From positions 235,110 to 299,109 of the forward strand of contig NZ_JAAOIX010000006.1 in NCBI RefSeq assembly GCF_011440395.1: a stretch of 64,000 bases of DNA, in the 5' to 3' direction. Shown here piece after piece: positions 63,817 through 64,000 of the stretch; within the stretch, counting starts at the first letter, position 1; each line of letters opens with the position of its first letter. Origin of the DNA: Pseudomaricurvus alcaniphilus (GTDB lineage Bacteria; Pseudomonadota; Gammaproteobacteria; Pseudomonadales; Cellvibrionaceae). The notes beneath the pieces are model-generated. The model made no database searches. It was not told the DNA's origin and saw nothing but the letters and a program-made list of their open reading frames with translations. Position numbers and translations under genes: made by a program.

Positions 63817-63863
63817 CCTGCCAGACCTGCTGCAGGCTCTTCGCACTTTTCGCGCTCCTGGCT
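63817..63863 (+). repeat. copy of the CCTGCCAGACC repeat
   Basis: This stretch matches 57288-57333 at most positions (CCTGCCAGACC, then GCAGGCTCT, then CGCACTTTTCGCGCTCC) in the same orientation. The two copies bracket the A+T-rich segment with the IS remnant, GH16 and GH3. Confidence 0.7.
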
Positions 63864-63881
63864 CGTGTTAACGTCTTAATT

Positions 63882-64000
63882 CTACTTTGTCACATTAGGC
63901 GCGGCGACTTTTGGTTGTCGCCTGCGTTTTCGGCACCTCTCAGCCGACTCTATCGCCGCCAATCGTTTCTTATGTCGATGCTCCATTTGCCGGATCACTT
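63882..64000 (-). CDS. possible C-terminal end of an unknown gene
   Basis: Thirty-nine open codons run in from the window edge to a TAG at 63882-63884. The peptide is strongly basic (RHKKRLAAIESAERCRKRRR) and unrecognised. It could be the tail of a DNA-binding or mobile-element protein, or chance. Confidence 0.25.
   Translation of the reverse strand, partial: VIRQMEHRHKKRLAAIESAERCRKRRRQPKVAAPNVTK

Overview
The window looks like the chromosome of a marine, agar-degrading gammaproteobacterium, most like the order Cellvibrionales (Saccharophagus, Teredinibacter, Simiduia, Gilvimarinus and relatives). This is an inference from gene content: three GH50 agarases, a GH16, sulfatases, large TonB-dependent receptors paired with halogenase-like flavoproteins and SapC, a PhaF-type phasin, and the 3,6-anhydro-L-galactose pathway. 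No rRNA or intact tRNA gene is visible. Most of the window is GC-rich; the right end (from about 55.7 kb) is clearly richer in A+T. Region 1 (1-10.4 kb) is housekeeping: the start of a SecD-like gene, two uncharacterised membrane proteins, an SMR efflux pump, a cytochrome c lipoprotein, a transglutaminase-like/TPR protein, and a polyamine-catabolism group (glutamine amidotransferase, class III aminotransferase, aldehyde dehydrogenase, divergent gamma-glutamylputrescine-synthetase-like gene). Region 2 (10.4-16.9 kb) holds sbcD-sbcC, a broken Fic gene and a phasin. Region 3 (17.2-35.9 kb) is a monosaccharide-catabolism locus. Four consecutive genes match the L-AHG route: AHG dehydrogenase, AHGA cycloisomerase, a zinc alcohol dehydrogenase acting on 2-keto-3-deoxy-L-galactonate, and a KduD-type reductase. 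A GntR/FCD regulator follows. dgoK, an SMP-30 lactonase, two MFS transporters, an SDR and a galactonate-dehydratase-like enzyme fit oxidative D-galactose use. A TonB receptor, a tryptophan-halogenase-like protein and SapC sit in the middle. Region 4 (35.9-63.6 kb) is the depolymerising half: a PhoD-like protein, higBA, three GH50 lipoproteins, a second halogenase-like protein and TonB receptor, two sulfatases, a free-standing GH3 C-terminal domain, an IS remnant, then a leftward GH16 and a GH3 gene broken by an amber codon. The working model is that secreted GH16 and GH50 enzymes and sulfatases cut agar or porphyran to oligosaccharides, TonB receptors import them, and the two monosaccharides D-galactose and L-AHG go through region 3. 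GH117, KDG kinase and the KDPG/KDPGal aldolases are not in the window and must lie elsewhere. A perfect palindrome, ATTGTTAACAAT, occurs in front of four of these transcription units, with near matches in front of four more, and often overlaps a -35 box. This suggests one repressor, most simply the GntR/FCD protein at 21987-22595, for the whole locus. The window also contains two copies of a structured intergenic element, minisatellites, and two further repeat families bordering the A+T-rich part.
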